Assembly (NCBI RefSeq): GCF_002209485.1
Contig: NZ_NJIX01000001.1
Coordinates: 248,001-312,000, forward strand
Direction of reading: 5' to 3'
Length of the DNA: 64,000 nt
Origin: Achromobacter sp. HZ34
GTDB lineage: Bacteria; Pseudomonadota; Gammaproteobacteria; Burkholderiales; Burkholderiaceae_B
Shown here: positions 34,786-45,696 of the stretch, one piece after another
Numbering within the stretch: the first letter of the stretch is position 1
How the letters are laid out: every line of letters starts with the position of its first letter
Notes under the pieces: generated by a model
Database searches by the model: none
What the model was told of the DNA's origin: nothing
The model's input: the letters and a program-made list of their open reading frames with translations, nothing else
Program-made: the position numbers and the translations under genes

Positions 34786-35562
34786 ATGGCAGCCTTCAAC
34801 CACGAGCGCGTCTTGAGCGTGCACCACTGGAACGACACCCTTTTTTCCTTCAAGACTACCCGCGATGCGGCGCTGCGCTTTCACAATGGCCATTTCGTCA
34901 TGATCGGCCTGGAAGTGGAAGGCAAGCCTTTGCTGCGCGCGTATAGCATCGCCAGTGCGAACTACGAGGAAAATCTCGAATTTCTCAGCATCAAGGTGCC
35001 CGACGGCCCCCTGACTTCGCGCCTGCAGCATTTGAAGGAAGGCGACACCATCCTGGTCAGCCGCAAGCCCGTGGGCACTTTGGTCGTGGACGACCTGAAG
35101 CCTGCCAAGCACCTGTATTTGTTTGGCACGGGTACTGGCCTGGCGCCCTTCATGAGCATCATCAAGGACCCGGACGTCTACGAACGTTTCGAGAAAGTGG
35201 TGCTCGTGCATGGCGTGCGCTGGGTCAGCGAACTGGCTTACGCGGACTACATCCAGAACGAATTGCCGGCCAATGAATTCTTCGGCGACATGGTCAACGG
35301 CAAGCTGGTGTATTACCCCACCGTCACGCGCGAACCCTTCCGCAACCAGGGCCGCATCACGGAACTGGTGGAAAGCGGCAAGCTGTTCGAGGATATCGGC
35401 TTGCCCCCGATGAACCCGCAGGACGACCGCGCCATGCTTTGCGGCAGTCCGCATATGCTGGCCGACATCAGCGCCATGCTGGACAAGCGCGGCTTCGTCG
35501 TTTCCCCGGGCGTGGGCCAGCCCGGCGACTACGTGGTGGAACGCGCGTTCGTCGAGAAGTAA
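34786..35562 (+). CDS. fpr: Ferredoxin-NADP+ reductase
   Basis: A 258-residue bacterial FNR flavoenzyme that exchanges electrons between NADPH and ferredoxin or flavodoxin. Seen: FAD motif RAYSIASANY near residues 50-59, the NADP-binding stretch LYLFGTGTGLAPFMSIIKDP near 109-128, CGSPHMLADI, and the terminal FVEK-type end found in subclass I bacterial enzymes. The ATG at 34786 gives the family length exactly; an upstream start at 34744 would add 14 residues. A Fur-like box upstream suggests iron control, which fits roles in iron release from ferritins and in oxidative stress. Confidence 0.93.
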   Translation: MAAFNHERVLSVHHWNDTLFSFKTTRDAALRFHNGHFVMIGLEVEGKPLLRAYSIASANYEENLEFLSIKVPDGPLTSRLQHLKEGDTILVSRKPVGTLVVDDLKPAKHLYLFGTGTGLAPFMSIIKDPDVYERFEKVVLVHGVRWVSELAYADYIQNELPANEFFGDMVNGKLVYYPTVTREPFRNQGRITELVESGKLFEDIGLPPMNPQDDRAMLCGSPHMLADISAMLDKRGFVVSPGVGQPGDYVVERAFVEK

Positions 35563-35589
35563 TCCGGCAGCAAGCCCGCTGGCACAAGG

Positions 35590-35617
35590 AAAGAGCATCC
35601 CCTGGAGGATGCTCTTT
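35590..35617 (+). terminator. Probable intrinsic terminator after fpr
   Basis: An 11-base perfect stem (AAAGAGCATCC, 35590-35600, with GGATGCTCTTT, 35607-35617) encloses a 6-base loop. The A-rich and T-rich arm ends let it work in both directions, serving fpr and the convergent small gene that ends at 35633. Confidence 0.8.
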
Positions 35618-35632
35618 CAGTTTCTGGAGCGA

Positions 35633-36217
35633 TCATCTCAGTGCGGGATGCCGCGGGTGTCCGCGGGGCTCCATGAACAGAAAGAGGTCGACCTGATCGA
35701 AGCCATCGGCGTCCGAGTAATCGTAGCGCCATAGTGCGGTGGGAGATTTCCCCATGTCATCCATCAATCGGGACACGCGCTTCATCTTCCTCGTTATCGG
35801 GTTGATGATGTCGTTCAGTTCCATCAGCTGGATTCCGCCAAGTTCGATGCCTTTGCGCATGGCTGCGCAGAGATGAACCGCAGTGACGTCGTCCGCGTAG
35901 TATTCCTTCGTTTTCTGTGTCCTGAACGCCTCCATGAGCCGGATTTTCCCGGCTGAAATCTCCATCATGAACCGGTGGTTGGGACGCTGCGGATCGGCCG
36001 TGCCGAATCTGTACCCAACCGTCTTGAAGGAATCATCGGTGAGCGTCACGGCCGAGTGGAGTAGCTGGTTGGAACTGTAGGCGTAGCGGCGCCATGCAGC
36101 CTCATCGGCGGGATGCGCGCTGGTGTCCGGATCTCGCTCGACCGGCTCGGCGCTCGGGTCCAGCCCGCGGTTATCGCGGACGGTGATCTTCGGGGTGCCG
36201 GTGCAAAGCGTTGCCAT
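35633..36217 (-). CDS. Orphan protein with TccC/RHS-toxin-like N-terminal leader
   Basis: A 194-residue protein of unknown function. Starting at ATG 36217 the N terminus reads TGTPKITVRDNRGL, closely like the leader of TccC/RHS insecticidal-toxin components (TPxVTVxDNRGL), and the following WRRYAYSSNQLLHSAVTLTD also resembles their start (Y-x-x-x-G-x-L-x-x-S-x-D). The RHS repeats that should follow are absent; instead there is a roughly 120-residue region (for example ISAGKIRLMEAF and LWRYDYSDADGFDQVDLF) that I do not recognise. Base composition looks less GC-rich than its neighbours. It may be a TccC leader fused to a C-terminal effector-like domain, or a remnant of a lost RHS gene. No Tc toxin A or B gene is in the window. 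Confidence 0.6.
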   Translation of the reverse strand: MATLCTGTPKITVRDNRGLDPSAEPVERDPDTSAHPADEAAWRRYAYSSNQLLHSAVTLTDDSFKTVGYRFGTADPQRPNHRFMMEISAGKIRLMEAFRTQKTKEYYADDVTAVHLCAAMRKGIELGGIQLMELNDIINPITRKMKRVSRLMDDMGKSPTALWRYDYSDADGFDQVDLFLFMEPRGHPRHPALR

Positions 36218-36332
36218 GGGTCGCGTTTTCGGAGGTGGTCTTGTATGCCCCCGGGTATAACGCCTGCGCCACGACAACGCTTATCAAAGTCCGCACGATT
36301 CTTTTGAATCCATGCCGCCGCCACCGAAAGCC

Positions 36333-37301
36333 TTACTCCGGCTCGATCCCGGCCTGCTTGATGATTTCCGCCCATTTCTTCGACTCACCCTTCTGGAAAG
36401 CGGCCAATTCATCGGGAGAGGACGTTTCCGGCACGGTGCCCGTCAGCTTGTAGAACTGCTGGGCCGCCTGGCCCTTGGTGGCCTGCGCCAACAGGTCATG
36501 CAGCTTCTGGACGACGGCCGGCGGCGTCCTGGCGGGGGCATACGCCGCGAACCAGTAACCCATTTCATACCCCGGGACACCGGACTCGGCGATGGTCGGC
36601 ACGTCCGGCGCCAGCGGCGAGCGCTGCTGGGTGGTGACACCCAAGGCGCCCAGCTTGCCTGATTGCACCTGGGGCAAGCCGGTGGCGGTATCGGTGATCA
36701 TCATGTTGATCTGGCCGCCCAGCAGGTCCGTGACCGCCAGCGGATTACTCTTGTAAGGCACGTGCAGCAGCTTGACCCCCGTCATCTGCTGCAGCAACTC
36801 ACCCGCGATGCGGCTGCTGGAACTGCCGCTACCGAAACTGAGCTTGCCCGGGTTCTTGCGCGCGTCGTCGAGGAAATCCTGGACATTCTTGTAAGGGGCG
36901 TCGGGCCGGACCACCATGATCTGCGCGCCTTTACCCAGCAGCGTCAGCGGCGCGTAGTCCTTGACGGGGTCATACTGCAGTTGCTTGTACAGATGCTCGT
37001 TGGCCGCGTGCGTGGTGTTGGTGGTGATCAGCACGGTGTAGCCGTCGGGCGCGGCGCGCGCCACTGCCTGTGCCCCGATCATCGCGCTGGCGCCCGGCTT
37101 GTTCTCGATGATGACGGTCTGTCCGCTTTCCTGCGTCACGCCCTGGGCGATGGCGCGGCCGATCTGGTCGGTGGCGCTGCCCGGCGCGAACGGCACGATG
37201 AAGGTGATCGGATGGTTGGGAAAGTCGGCGGCGTGCGCCGTCGGTACCAGCGCGGTGCCGGCCAGCAGCAGCGCAAGCGTACAAGATGCGGTGATTCGCA
37301 T
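36333..37301 (-). CDS. Bug/TctC-family periplasmic solute receptor
   Basis: A 322-residue orphan receptor. Residues 1-24 form a signal peptide ending AHA. The order of family motifs is PITFIVPFAPGSATDQIGRA, IENKPGASAMIG and APDGYTVLITTNTTHAANEHLY; in this family the two beta-strand loops surround the carboxylate ligand. No transporter partners are adjacent. It is divergent from ridA across 252 bases. Ligand unknown. Confidence 0.93.
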   Translation of the reverse strand: MRITASCTLALLLAGTALVPTAHAADFPNHPITFIVPFAPGSATDQIGRAIAQGVTQESGQTVIIENKPGASAMIGAQAVARAAPDGYTVLITTNTTHAANEHLYKQLQYDPVKDYAPLTLLGKGAQIMVVRPDAPYKNVQDFLDDARKNPGKLSFGSGSSSSRIAGELLQQMTGVKLLHVPYKSNPLAVTDLLGGQINMMITDTATGLPQVQSGKLGALGVTTQQRSPLAPDVPTIAESGVPGYEMGYWFAAYAPARTPPAVVQKLHDLLAQATKGQAAQQFYKLTGTVPETSSPDELAAFQKGESKKWAEIIKQAGIEPE

Positions 37302-37553
37302 GGTTGTCTCCGGTTGTGATTCTGATTTGTGGGAGCACTATAGGCAGGGCGGGGCGATCCGTGAAATCGAAAAACAGGATGAATTCATAGATAAACCCGA
37401 TGCCCCTCAAACTTTTTCCGCGCTTCTGTTACCACTAGCCCATGCATCCGCGTCATAGTCCAGACTACCCAGGTCTTTCGCGTGCAACTATTGAAGACTA
37501 AACTTCGATAGACTAAGGATTAAATCCGTCAACGCCTTACAAGGGATCCACCT

Positions 37554-37940
37554 ATGAGCAAGCAAATCATCCACACCTCAGCCGCGCCTGCCGCTGTGGG
37601 GCCTTACTCGCAGGCGGTTGCCGTGAATGGCGGCAAGACGGTTTACCTGTCGGGCCAGATCGGCCTGGAGCCGGATTCCGGGGAAATGGTGTCCGAGAAC
37701 TTCGAAGCCCAGGTGCGCCAGGCTTTCGAAAACATGCAGGCCGTCATCAAGGAAGCGGGCGGCACGCTGAACCATATCGTCAAGCTGACGCTGTTCCTGA
37801 CCGACCTGGGCAAGTTCGCGGCGGCCAATGCCATCATGGCCGAGATCATCCCGCAGCCGTTCCCGGCCCGTTCGACGGTGGGCGTGGCCAGCCTGCCCAA
37901 GGGGGCCCAGTTCGAGGTCGAAGCGATCCTGGTCATCTGA
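37554..37940 (+). CDS. ridA: RidA enamine/imine deaminase
   Basis: A 128-residue trimeric protein that hydrolyses reactive 2-aminoacrylate-type enamines released by PLP enzymes. Seen: TSAAPAAVGPYSQAV at the start, VYLSGQIGL, and the C-terminal stretch FPARSTVGVASLPKGAQFEVEAI, which holds the catalytic arginine (PARS). All expected active-site residues for the RidA subgroup are intact. It is 73 bases ahead of recG. Confidence 0.95.
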   Translation: MSKQIIHTSAAPAAVGPYSQAVAVNGGKTVYLSGQIGLEPDSGEMVSENFEAQVRQAFENMQAVIKEAGGTLNHIVKLTLFLTDLGKFAAANAIMAEIIPQPFPARSTVGVASLPKGAQFEVEAILVI

Positions 37941-38013
37941 AGCCGCGCATCGCTAAACCGTTTTTCAAGACCGCGCACTTTACGTACACGCGTTTCACCA
38001 TCATCACGCTTCC

Positions 38014-40227
<2,214 letters not shown>

Positions 40228-40268
40228 GACCCCGGCCGCCGTCCGGGCCGGATTACTGGAAACGCACT

Positions 40269-41219
40269 ATGACGCTCACCGAACTCAAATATATCGTTGC
40301 CGTCGCGCGCGAGCGCCATTTTGGCCGGGCGGCCGAGGCGTGTTTCGTCAGCCAGCCGACCTTGTCGGTGGCGATCCGCAAGCTGGAGGACGAGCTGGGC
40401 GTGACCATCTTCGAACGCGGTGGCGCCGAGGTGGGCGTGACGGCCATCGGCCAGCGCATCGTCGCCCAGGCGCAGAAGGTATTGGAGGAAAGTGCCGGCA
40501 TCAAGGAGATCGCCCGCCATGGCCATGATCCGCTGGCGGGGCCCTTGCGGGTCGGTGTGATCCATACCATCGGGCCCTATCTGCTGCCGCGCCTGGTGCC
40601 GGTGCAGATCGCGCGCACGCCGCAGATGCCGCTACTGTTGCAGGAGAATTTCACGGTACGGCTGGTGGAGCTGCTGCGCCAGGGCGAGATCGATTGCGCC
40701 ATCATGGCCCTGCCGCTGCCGGAGGCTGGCCTGGTGGTGCAGCCGCTGTACGACGAACCTTTCCTGGTGGCGGTGCCGCGCGACCATCCCTGGGCCAAGC
40801 GCAAGAGCATTCTGGCGGAGGACCTGAAGCAGCAGACCATGCTGCTATTGGGCAGCGGCCATTGTTTCCGCGACCAGGTGCTGGAGGTCTGTCCGGAGCT
40901 GTCGCGCTTTTCCGCGGCCAGCGATGGCATACAGCGGACTTTCGAAGGGTCGTCGCTGGAGACCATACGCCATATGGTCGCGGCCGGTATCGGCATCACC
41001 GTGCTGCCGATCACGGCCGTGCCGGAGCACCCGCCCGCCGACAGCCTGTTGACCTATATCCCGCTGGAGCCGCCGACGCCGGATCGCCGTGTGGTGCTGG
41101 CGTGGCGGCGCAGCTTTCCGCGGCTGGCGGCTATCGAAGCGCTGGCGCAGGCCATTTACCACACGCCGCTGGCGGGTGTGCGGATGCTCGAAGACGAGCT
41201 GGCGTCGCACCAGGATTGA
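40269..41219 (+). CDS. oxyR: OxyR peroxide-sensing LysR-type regulator
   Basis: A 316-residue regulator of the peroxide response. The N-terminal helix-turn-helix reads HFGRAAEACFVSQPTLSVAI. The peroxide-sensing cysteines fall at Cys199 and Cys208 in GSGHCFRDQVLEVC, the same numbers and spacing as in Escherichia coli OxyR, so disulphide switching should operate. The ATG at 40269 was preferred to the in-frame start at 40224. The peroxide-protective gene dps lies 57 bases downstream on the same strand. Confidence 0.96.
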   Translation: MTLTELKYIVAVARERHFGRAAEACFVSQPTLSVAIRKLEDELGVTIFERGGAEVGVTAIGQRIVAQAQKVLEESAGIKEIARHGHDPLAGPLRVGVIHTIGPYLLPRLVPVQIARTPQMPLLLQENFTVRLVELLRQGEIDCAIMALPLPEAGLVVQPLYDEPFLVAVPRDHPWAKRKSILAEDLKQQTMLLLGSGHCFRDQVLEVCPELSRFSAASDGIQRTFEGSSLETIRHMVAAGIGITVLPITAVPEHPPADSLLTYIPLEPPTPDRRVVLAWRRSFPRLAAIEALAQAIYHTPLAGVRMLEDELASHQD

Positions 41220-41276
41220 TTTTTTCTGGTGGTATTCTTGCTCAGCAATTCAATCCAATATCGACGAGGGTCATAC

Positions 41277-41777
41277 ATGGCTAAGGTTTCCAAGAACACT
41301 GCGGGTGCAATGCGGATCAATATCGGCATTTCCGACAAGGACCGCGCGGCGATTACCGCCGAATTGTCCAAGCTGCTGGCTGACTCGTACACCTTGTACC
41401 TGATGACGCACAACTTTCACTGGAACGTGACGGGGCCGCTGTTCAATACGCTGCACACCATGTTCATGACGCAATACACGGAAGAGTGGAATGCGCTGGA
41501 CAGCATCGCCGAACGTATCCGCGCGCTGGGTCACCATGCGCCGGGCACGTATCGCGAATACGCCAAGCTGTCGTCCATTGCCGAGCCGACCTCGGTGCCC
41601 GATGCAATGGAAATGGTGCGCTTGCTGGTAAGGGGCAATGAGTCGGTCGCGAAGACGGCACGTGCTGCCTTCGAGAAGGCCGACGGCGCCAACGACCAGC
41701 CCAGCGCCGATCTGCTGACCCAGCGCCTGGACGTCCACGAAAAGAACGCCTGGATGCTGCGCAGCTTGTTGGAATAA
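41277..41777 (+). CDS. dps: Dps family DNA-binding ferritin
   Basis: A 166-residue miniferritin that oxidises and stores iron and shields DNA from peroxide. The ferroxidase ligands are in LYLMTHNFHWNVTG and FMTQYTEEWNALDSIAERIRALG. The N-terminal tail (MAKVSKNTAG) is short and basic. The start at 41277 follows GAGGG. It sits 57 bases after oxyR, so it may be read in part from the oxyR transcript as well as from its own promoter. Confidence 0.95.
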   Translation: MAKVSKNTAGAMRINIGISDKDRAAITAELSKLLADSYTLYLMTHNFHWNVTGPLFNTLHTMFMTQYTEEWNALDSIAERIRALGHHAPGTYREYAKLSSIAEPTSVPDAMEMVRLLVRGNESVAKTARAAFEKADGANDQPSADLLTQRLDVHEKNAWMLRSLLE

Positions 41778-41815
41778 CTGCTGCGGCCAAAGGGGCGATA
41801 GCCCAGGAAGGGGGC

Positions 41816-41833
41816 GATGGGGGTCCCCCCATC
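41816..41833. terminator. Candidate hairpin terminator between dps and a convergent hydrolase gene
   Basis: GATGGGG and CCCCATC form a perfect 7-base stem around GTCC. The following sequence is pyrimidine-rich (CCCTCTTTTCTTCTC) rather than a pure T tract. Position between convergent stops fits a shared terminator. Confidence 0.45.
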
Positions 41834-41856
41834 ATCTAAACATCCCTCTTTTCTTC

Positions 41857-42453
41857 TCAAGAAGGCGCGTAGCCCGCCACCGGGGCGATGCGCCGTGCCG
41901 GCGGCTGGATCCGCCATACGGCCCGCCGCCGCAGCGCCCCGTACAGTTTCAACCCCTGCGGCCAGGCATCCAGGCCGCTTTCGGCGTTGATATGGCCGGC
42001 GCCTTCCAACACCACCAGCCGGCTGCCCCAATCCTCGGCAAATTCCCGCGCCCGCGGAAGCGCGCAACAGGGATCGTCATCGCTCGCCACCACCACGCTT
42101 TGAAAACCCAAGGGCCGTCGCGGCACCGGCGCGAAGCGCGCCAGATCGTCATGCACGCCCGGCCTTTCGATATCCGCCGGCGCCACCAGCAGCGCACCGG
42201 CGATCCTGGCCCTTAACGGAACGGGCAGGGCGGCCACCGCGACGCAGCCCAGGCTGTGCGCGATCAGCAACGCCGGCCAGCGCGCGCCTTCGATGGTCGC
42301 CGCCAGCGTCGAAATCCAGGCATGAGGGTCAGGGTGTTCCCAGTTCTGCTGCGGCACGCGCACAGCGTGCGGCAGGCTTTGCTCCCACAGCGTTTGCCAG
42401 TGGCCGGGGCCGGAATTTTTCCATCCGGGAACGATGATCGGTTGGAATCGCAT
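41857..42453 (-). CDS. RBBP9/YdeN-family alpha/beta hydrolase
   Basis: A 198-residue small serine hydrolase. The start ATG 42453 gives MRFQPIIVPGWKNSGPGHWQT, typical of the RBBP9/YdeN family; the open frame upstream is not conserved-looking. The nucleophile is in AHSLGCVA, the acid probably in ASDDDPCC, and the histidine in GAGHINAESG. The substrate is unknown. It is convergent with dps. Confidence 0.9.
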   Translation of the reverse strand: MRFQPIIVPGWKNSGPGHWQTLWEQSLPHAVRVPQQNWEHPDPHAWISTLAATIEGARWPALLIAHSLGCVAVAALPVPLRARIAGALLVAPADIERPGVHDDLARFAPVPRRPLGFQSVVVASDDDPCCALPRAREFAEDWGSRLVVLEGAGHINAESGLDAWPQGLKLYGALRRRAVWRIQPPARRIAPVAGYAPS

Positions 42454-42799
42454 GGTCAGGATGATGCGCGCCCGCCTAACCAACGCAAAAGAATAAATGG
42501 TCGATTGTTTATGTCGCTGATGGAATAAAGCATATGTCATCGTTGATCGACTTCGTGCGTGGCTATGCAATATGGCCGCTTCCTTTTCGAGCCGGCAACG
42601 GCATGGCCGCAGCGGCCGTCCGTCCGTCGAAATAGGGCGTTACAACTTGGACGGCGAATTTGCCAAAGATCAAAGCGCCGCGCCGGTCGCGAGTTTTCGT
42701 TCAGGTATTCTGTTTTTCCTGTCCGCGAATGGCGGCCAGGCGCGCGGGCCACGAGCCGGCGTGCGGTCTTGCAATGAAAAATCAGCACGGAGACAAACA
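42454..42799. other. 346-base divergent gap without a recognisable gene
   Basis: The gap lies between the hydrolase gene (minus) and the LivJ-type gene (plus). An AT-rich patch (42480-42545) probably holds promoters for one or both. An open frame from 42572 runs into the LivJ-type gene but its residues are not conserved-looking. I see no RNA gene or clear operator. Confidence 0.6.
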
Positions 42800-43921
42800 A
42801 TGAAACCTTGGCGCAAACTTGCCCCGGCCCTGGGCATTTCGACGGGCTTGCTGATCGGCGGCACCGCGGCGGCGCAAGACACGCTGCGCATCGCAGTCGT
42901 CGGTCCCACCACGGGCCCGGTCACGCAGTATGGCGACATGGTGCGTGAAGGCGTCGACACTGCGGTGGAACGCATCAACGCCGCCGGCGGTGTCCTCGGT
43001 CGGCAGATCGAAACCGTCAAGGTCGACGACGCCTGTGAACCGAAGCAGGGGCCGGTCGCGGCCAATCGGGTCATCAACGACAAAATCCATTTCGTGGTCG
43101 GCCCGGTCTGTTCGGGCGCGTCGATCGCGGCCGCATCGGTCTATAACGACGAAGGCATCGTCATGGTGACGCCGTCGGCCACCGCGCCGGCGCTGACCGA
43201 CCGCAAGAATTTCGATTTCATTTTCCGCACCATCGGGCGTGATGACCAGCAAGGGCCGGCCGCGGCGCGCTACATCATCGACCGGATCAAGCCGTCCAAA
43301 GTGGCCGTCCTGCATGACAAGCAGTCTTATGGGCAGGGCATCGCTACCGCGGTGAAAGCCGGGCTGGACGAGGCCAAGATCCCGGTGGTGCTGTTTGAAG
43401 GGCTCAACGCCGGCGACAGCGATTATTCCGCCGTGATCACCAAGCTGAAGTCCGCTGGCGTCGATTTCGTCTATTTCGGCGGCTACCATCCGGAAATGGG
43501 ACTGTTGCTGCGCCAGGCCGCCGAGCAGGGCTTGAAAGCCCGGTTCATGGGTCCCGAGGGCGTGGGTAATCCGGACATCAATGCCATCGCGGGCAACGCG
43601 GTGGAGGGGATGTTGCTGACGCTGCCGGCGGATTTTGCCCACAATCCCGCCAATGCCGCGGTGGTGAAAGCCTTCGCCGACAAGAAGCGCGACGGCAGCG
43701 GCGCATTCCAGTTGCCTGCCTATGCGGCAGTGCAGGTCATCACCGAAGCGATCAAGGGTGCCAATTCCACCGATCCGGCCAAGGTGGCGGCGTATATGCA
43801 CGCGCATAGCTTCGATACCCCCATCGGCAAGGTGGCGTGGAACAAGCAGGGCGACCTGACCGACTTCTCCTTCGATATTTACGCCTGGCACAAGGACGGC
43901 AGCAAGACGGCGCAGAAGTAA
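42800..43921 (+). CDS. Branched-chain amino acid-type ABC transporter binding protein
   Basis: A 373-residue periplasmic binding protein of the LivJ/LivK family. The ATG at 42800 follows ACGGAGA and starts a signal peptide ending TAAAQ. The mature protein shows the type I fold: LRIAVVGPTTGPVTQYGDMVREG, VEGMLLTLPADF and similar blocks. No permease or ATPase gene is adjacent, so it may serve a transporter encoded elsewhere. Ligand likely a branched-chain or related amino acid, inferred from family only. amn follows after 92 bases. Confidence 0.92.
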   Translation: MKPWRKLAPALGISTGLLIGGTAAAQDTLRIAVVGPTTGPVTQYGDMVREGVDTAVERINAAGGVLGRQIETVKVDDACEPKQGPVAANRVINDKIHFVVGPVCSGASIAAASVYNDEGIVMVTPSATAPALTDRKNFDFIFRTIGRDDQQGPAAARYIIDRIKPSKVAVLHDKQSYGQGIATAVKAGLDEAKIPVVLFEGLNAGDSDYSAVITKLKSAGVDFVYFGGYHPEMGLLLRQAAEQGLKARFMGPEGVGNPDINAIAGNAVEGMLLTLPADFAHNPANAAVVKAFADKKRDGSGAFQLPAYAAVQVITEAIKGANSTDPAKVAAYMHAHSFDTPIGKVAWNKQGDLTDFSFDIYAWHKDGSKTAQK

Positions 43922-44013
43922 GCGCGGCATAATGCCTACGGGTCATGCCGGCGCCGCCCAGCGGGTGGCGCCGGGCCCGTTCGTTCATCCATTCCAGCCG
44001 CGGCGTTTTCCCC

Positions 44014-45483
44014 ATGGTCAGACCAGAATTCATGCCTTTTGAACCGTTCGACAGTGCCGAGGCGGCAGTCGAACGCCTGATCGCCATCTACGATCGCAAT
44101 ACTGCGTTCCTGCGCGAGGCCCTGGAGAGCATTACGAGCGGCGCAGTCATGCAGGGGCGCGTGCGCGCCTGCTATCCCTCGATTCGTATTGCGGTGCATA
44201 CCTACGATTCCATCGATACGCGTCTGTCGTATGGCCACGTGGCGGAACCGGGGATATATCAAACCACGGTCACGCAGCCGGCGCTGTTCCGGCGCTATCT
44301 GCTGGAGCAGATCGGCCTGCTGCTGCAAAATCACCGCATGCCGGTGGAAATCGGCGAATCGAATGTGCCGATTCCCTTGCATTTCGCCTTTCCCGACGGC
44401 GCCTATATAGACGGCAGCAAGGTCGAGGCATTGAAGCGGCCGCTGCGGGATATTTTCGATGTGCCGGACCTGGCGATCACCGACGATGCCATCGTCAACG
44501 GCACCTGGCATGGGCGGGATAACGAGCCGCGCCCGCTGGGGCCGTTCACGGCGCCACGCATCGATTACTCGCTGCATCGCCTGCAGCACTACACAGCCAG
44601 CAAACCGGCGGATTTCCAGAATTTCGTGTTGTTCACGAATTACCAGTTCTATGTGGACGAGTTCTGCGCGCGGGCGCGCGCACTGCTGGCCGAGGGGGGC
44701 GGTGGGTACGAGGCGTTGGTGGAACCGGGCAATCGGGTGACGCTGCCGGGCCAGGATGCGGCAGAGACTGCGGGCGTGGCGCCGTGGCGCCTGCCGCAGA
44801 TGCCGGCCTATCACTTGAAGCGGGCCGGCAATTCGGGCATCACGCTGGTGAATATCGGCGTGGGACCGTCGAATGCAAAGACCATCACCGACCATATTGC
44901 CGTCTTGCGGCCCCATGCGTGGCTGATGCTGGGTCATTGCGCGGGATTGCGGACGTCGCAGCGCCTGGGCGATTATGTGCTTGCGCATGGTTATGTGCGC
45001 GAGGACCACGTGCTGGATGCCGACTTGCCGACGTGGGTGCCGGTGCCGCCGCTGGCGGAGGTGCAGGTGGCCCTGGAGCAGGCGGTGGAGGAAGTGGCGG
45101 GGCTGTCCGGTTGGGAACTGAAGCGCATCATGCGCACGGGGACCGTGGCCACCATCGATAACCGGAACTGGGAGTTGCGGGACCATATGGAACCCGTGCA
45201 AAGGTTTGCGCAGTCGCGCGCGATCGCGCTGGATATGGAGTCGGCGACGATAGCCGCGAATGGCTTCCGCTTTCGTGTGCCGTACGGGACGCTTTTGTGC
45301 GTTTCCGATAAACCGCTGCATGGAGAATTGAAGCTGCCGGGGATGGCGACGGAATTCTACCGGCGCCAGGTTGGCCAGCATCTGCAGATCGGTATGCGGG
45401 CCTTGGAGCGCCTGCGCGAAATGCCGCCGGAGCGCCTGCATTCACGCAAACTGCGCAGTTTCATCGAGACAGCGTTCCAGTAG
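44014..45483 (+). CDS. amn: AMP nucleosidase
   Basis: A 489-residue enzyme that splits AMP into adenine and ribose 5-phosphate and so drains adenylate pools. The N-terminal AMP nucleosidase-specific domain (about 10-180) precedes the nucleoside phosphorylase-like domain with GVGPSNAKTITDHIAVLRP, GHCAGLRTSQRLGDYVLA, and ALDMESATIAANGFR. Length matches the Escherichia coli enzyme. ATG 44014 (MVRPEF) was chosen; 43945 and 44032 are alternatives. A strong terminator follows. Confidence 0.95.
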   Translation: MVRPEFMPFEPFDSAEAAVERLIAIYDRNTAFLREALESITSGAVMQGRVRACYPSIRIAVHTYDSIDTRLSYGHVAEPGIYQTTVTQPALFRRYLLEQIGLLLQNHRMPVEIGESNVPIPLHFAFPDGAYIDGSKVEALKRPLRDIFDVPDLAITDDAIVNGTWHGRDNEPRPLGPFTAPRIDYSLHRLQHYTASKPADFQNFVLFTNYQFYVDEFCARARALLAEGGGGYEALVEPGNRVTLPGQDAAETAGVAPWRLPQMPAYHLKRAGNSGITLVNIGVGPSNAKTITDHIAVLRPHAWLMLGHCAGLRTSQRLGDYVLAHGYVREDHVLDADLPTWVPVPPLAEVQVALEQAVEEVAGLSGWELKRIMRTGTVATIDNRNWELRDHMEPVQRFAQSRAIALDMESATIAANGFRFRVPYGTLLCVSDKPLHGELKLPGMATEFYRRQVGQHLQIGMRALERLREMPPERLHSRKLRSFIETAFQ

Positions 45484-45509
45484 GGTCGCGTGGATGGCGC
45501 GAGTCATGG

Positions 45510-45537
45510 CGGACCTCATGCGAGGTCCGTTTTTTTT
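45510..45537 (+). terminator. Strong intrinsic terminator after amn
   Basis: CGGACCTC (45510-45517) pairs perfectly with GAGGTCCG (45522-45529) around ATGC, followed at once by eight Ts (45530-45537). Confidence 0.93.
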
Positions 45538-45696
45538 GCCGTGGAAGCGGGGGGTGCTAACTGGGGGGCAATTGTTGGGCTACATTTCTTGACGTTTTTG
45601 CAGACCTGGGCGCGGCAAAGCGTGCTTCATTAGATCTTTATTTGCCGGGTGTGCGGCCCAAACTTGGGGCGCGCGCGCCCGCGGTACAGGAGATCC

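Noticed and set aside
41199-41225. Hairpin plus T run at the end of oxyR as a terminator
   Set aside because: Stem of four bases only, and it overlaps the last oxyR codons; insufficient to separate oxyR and dps.
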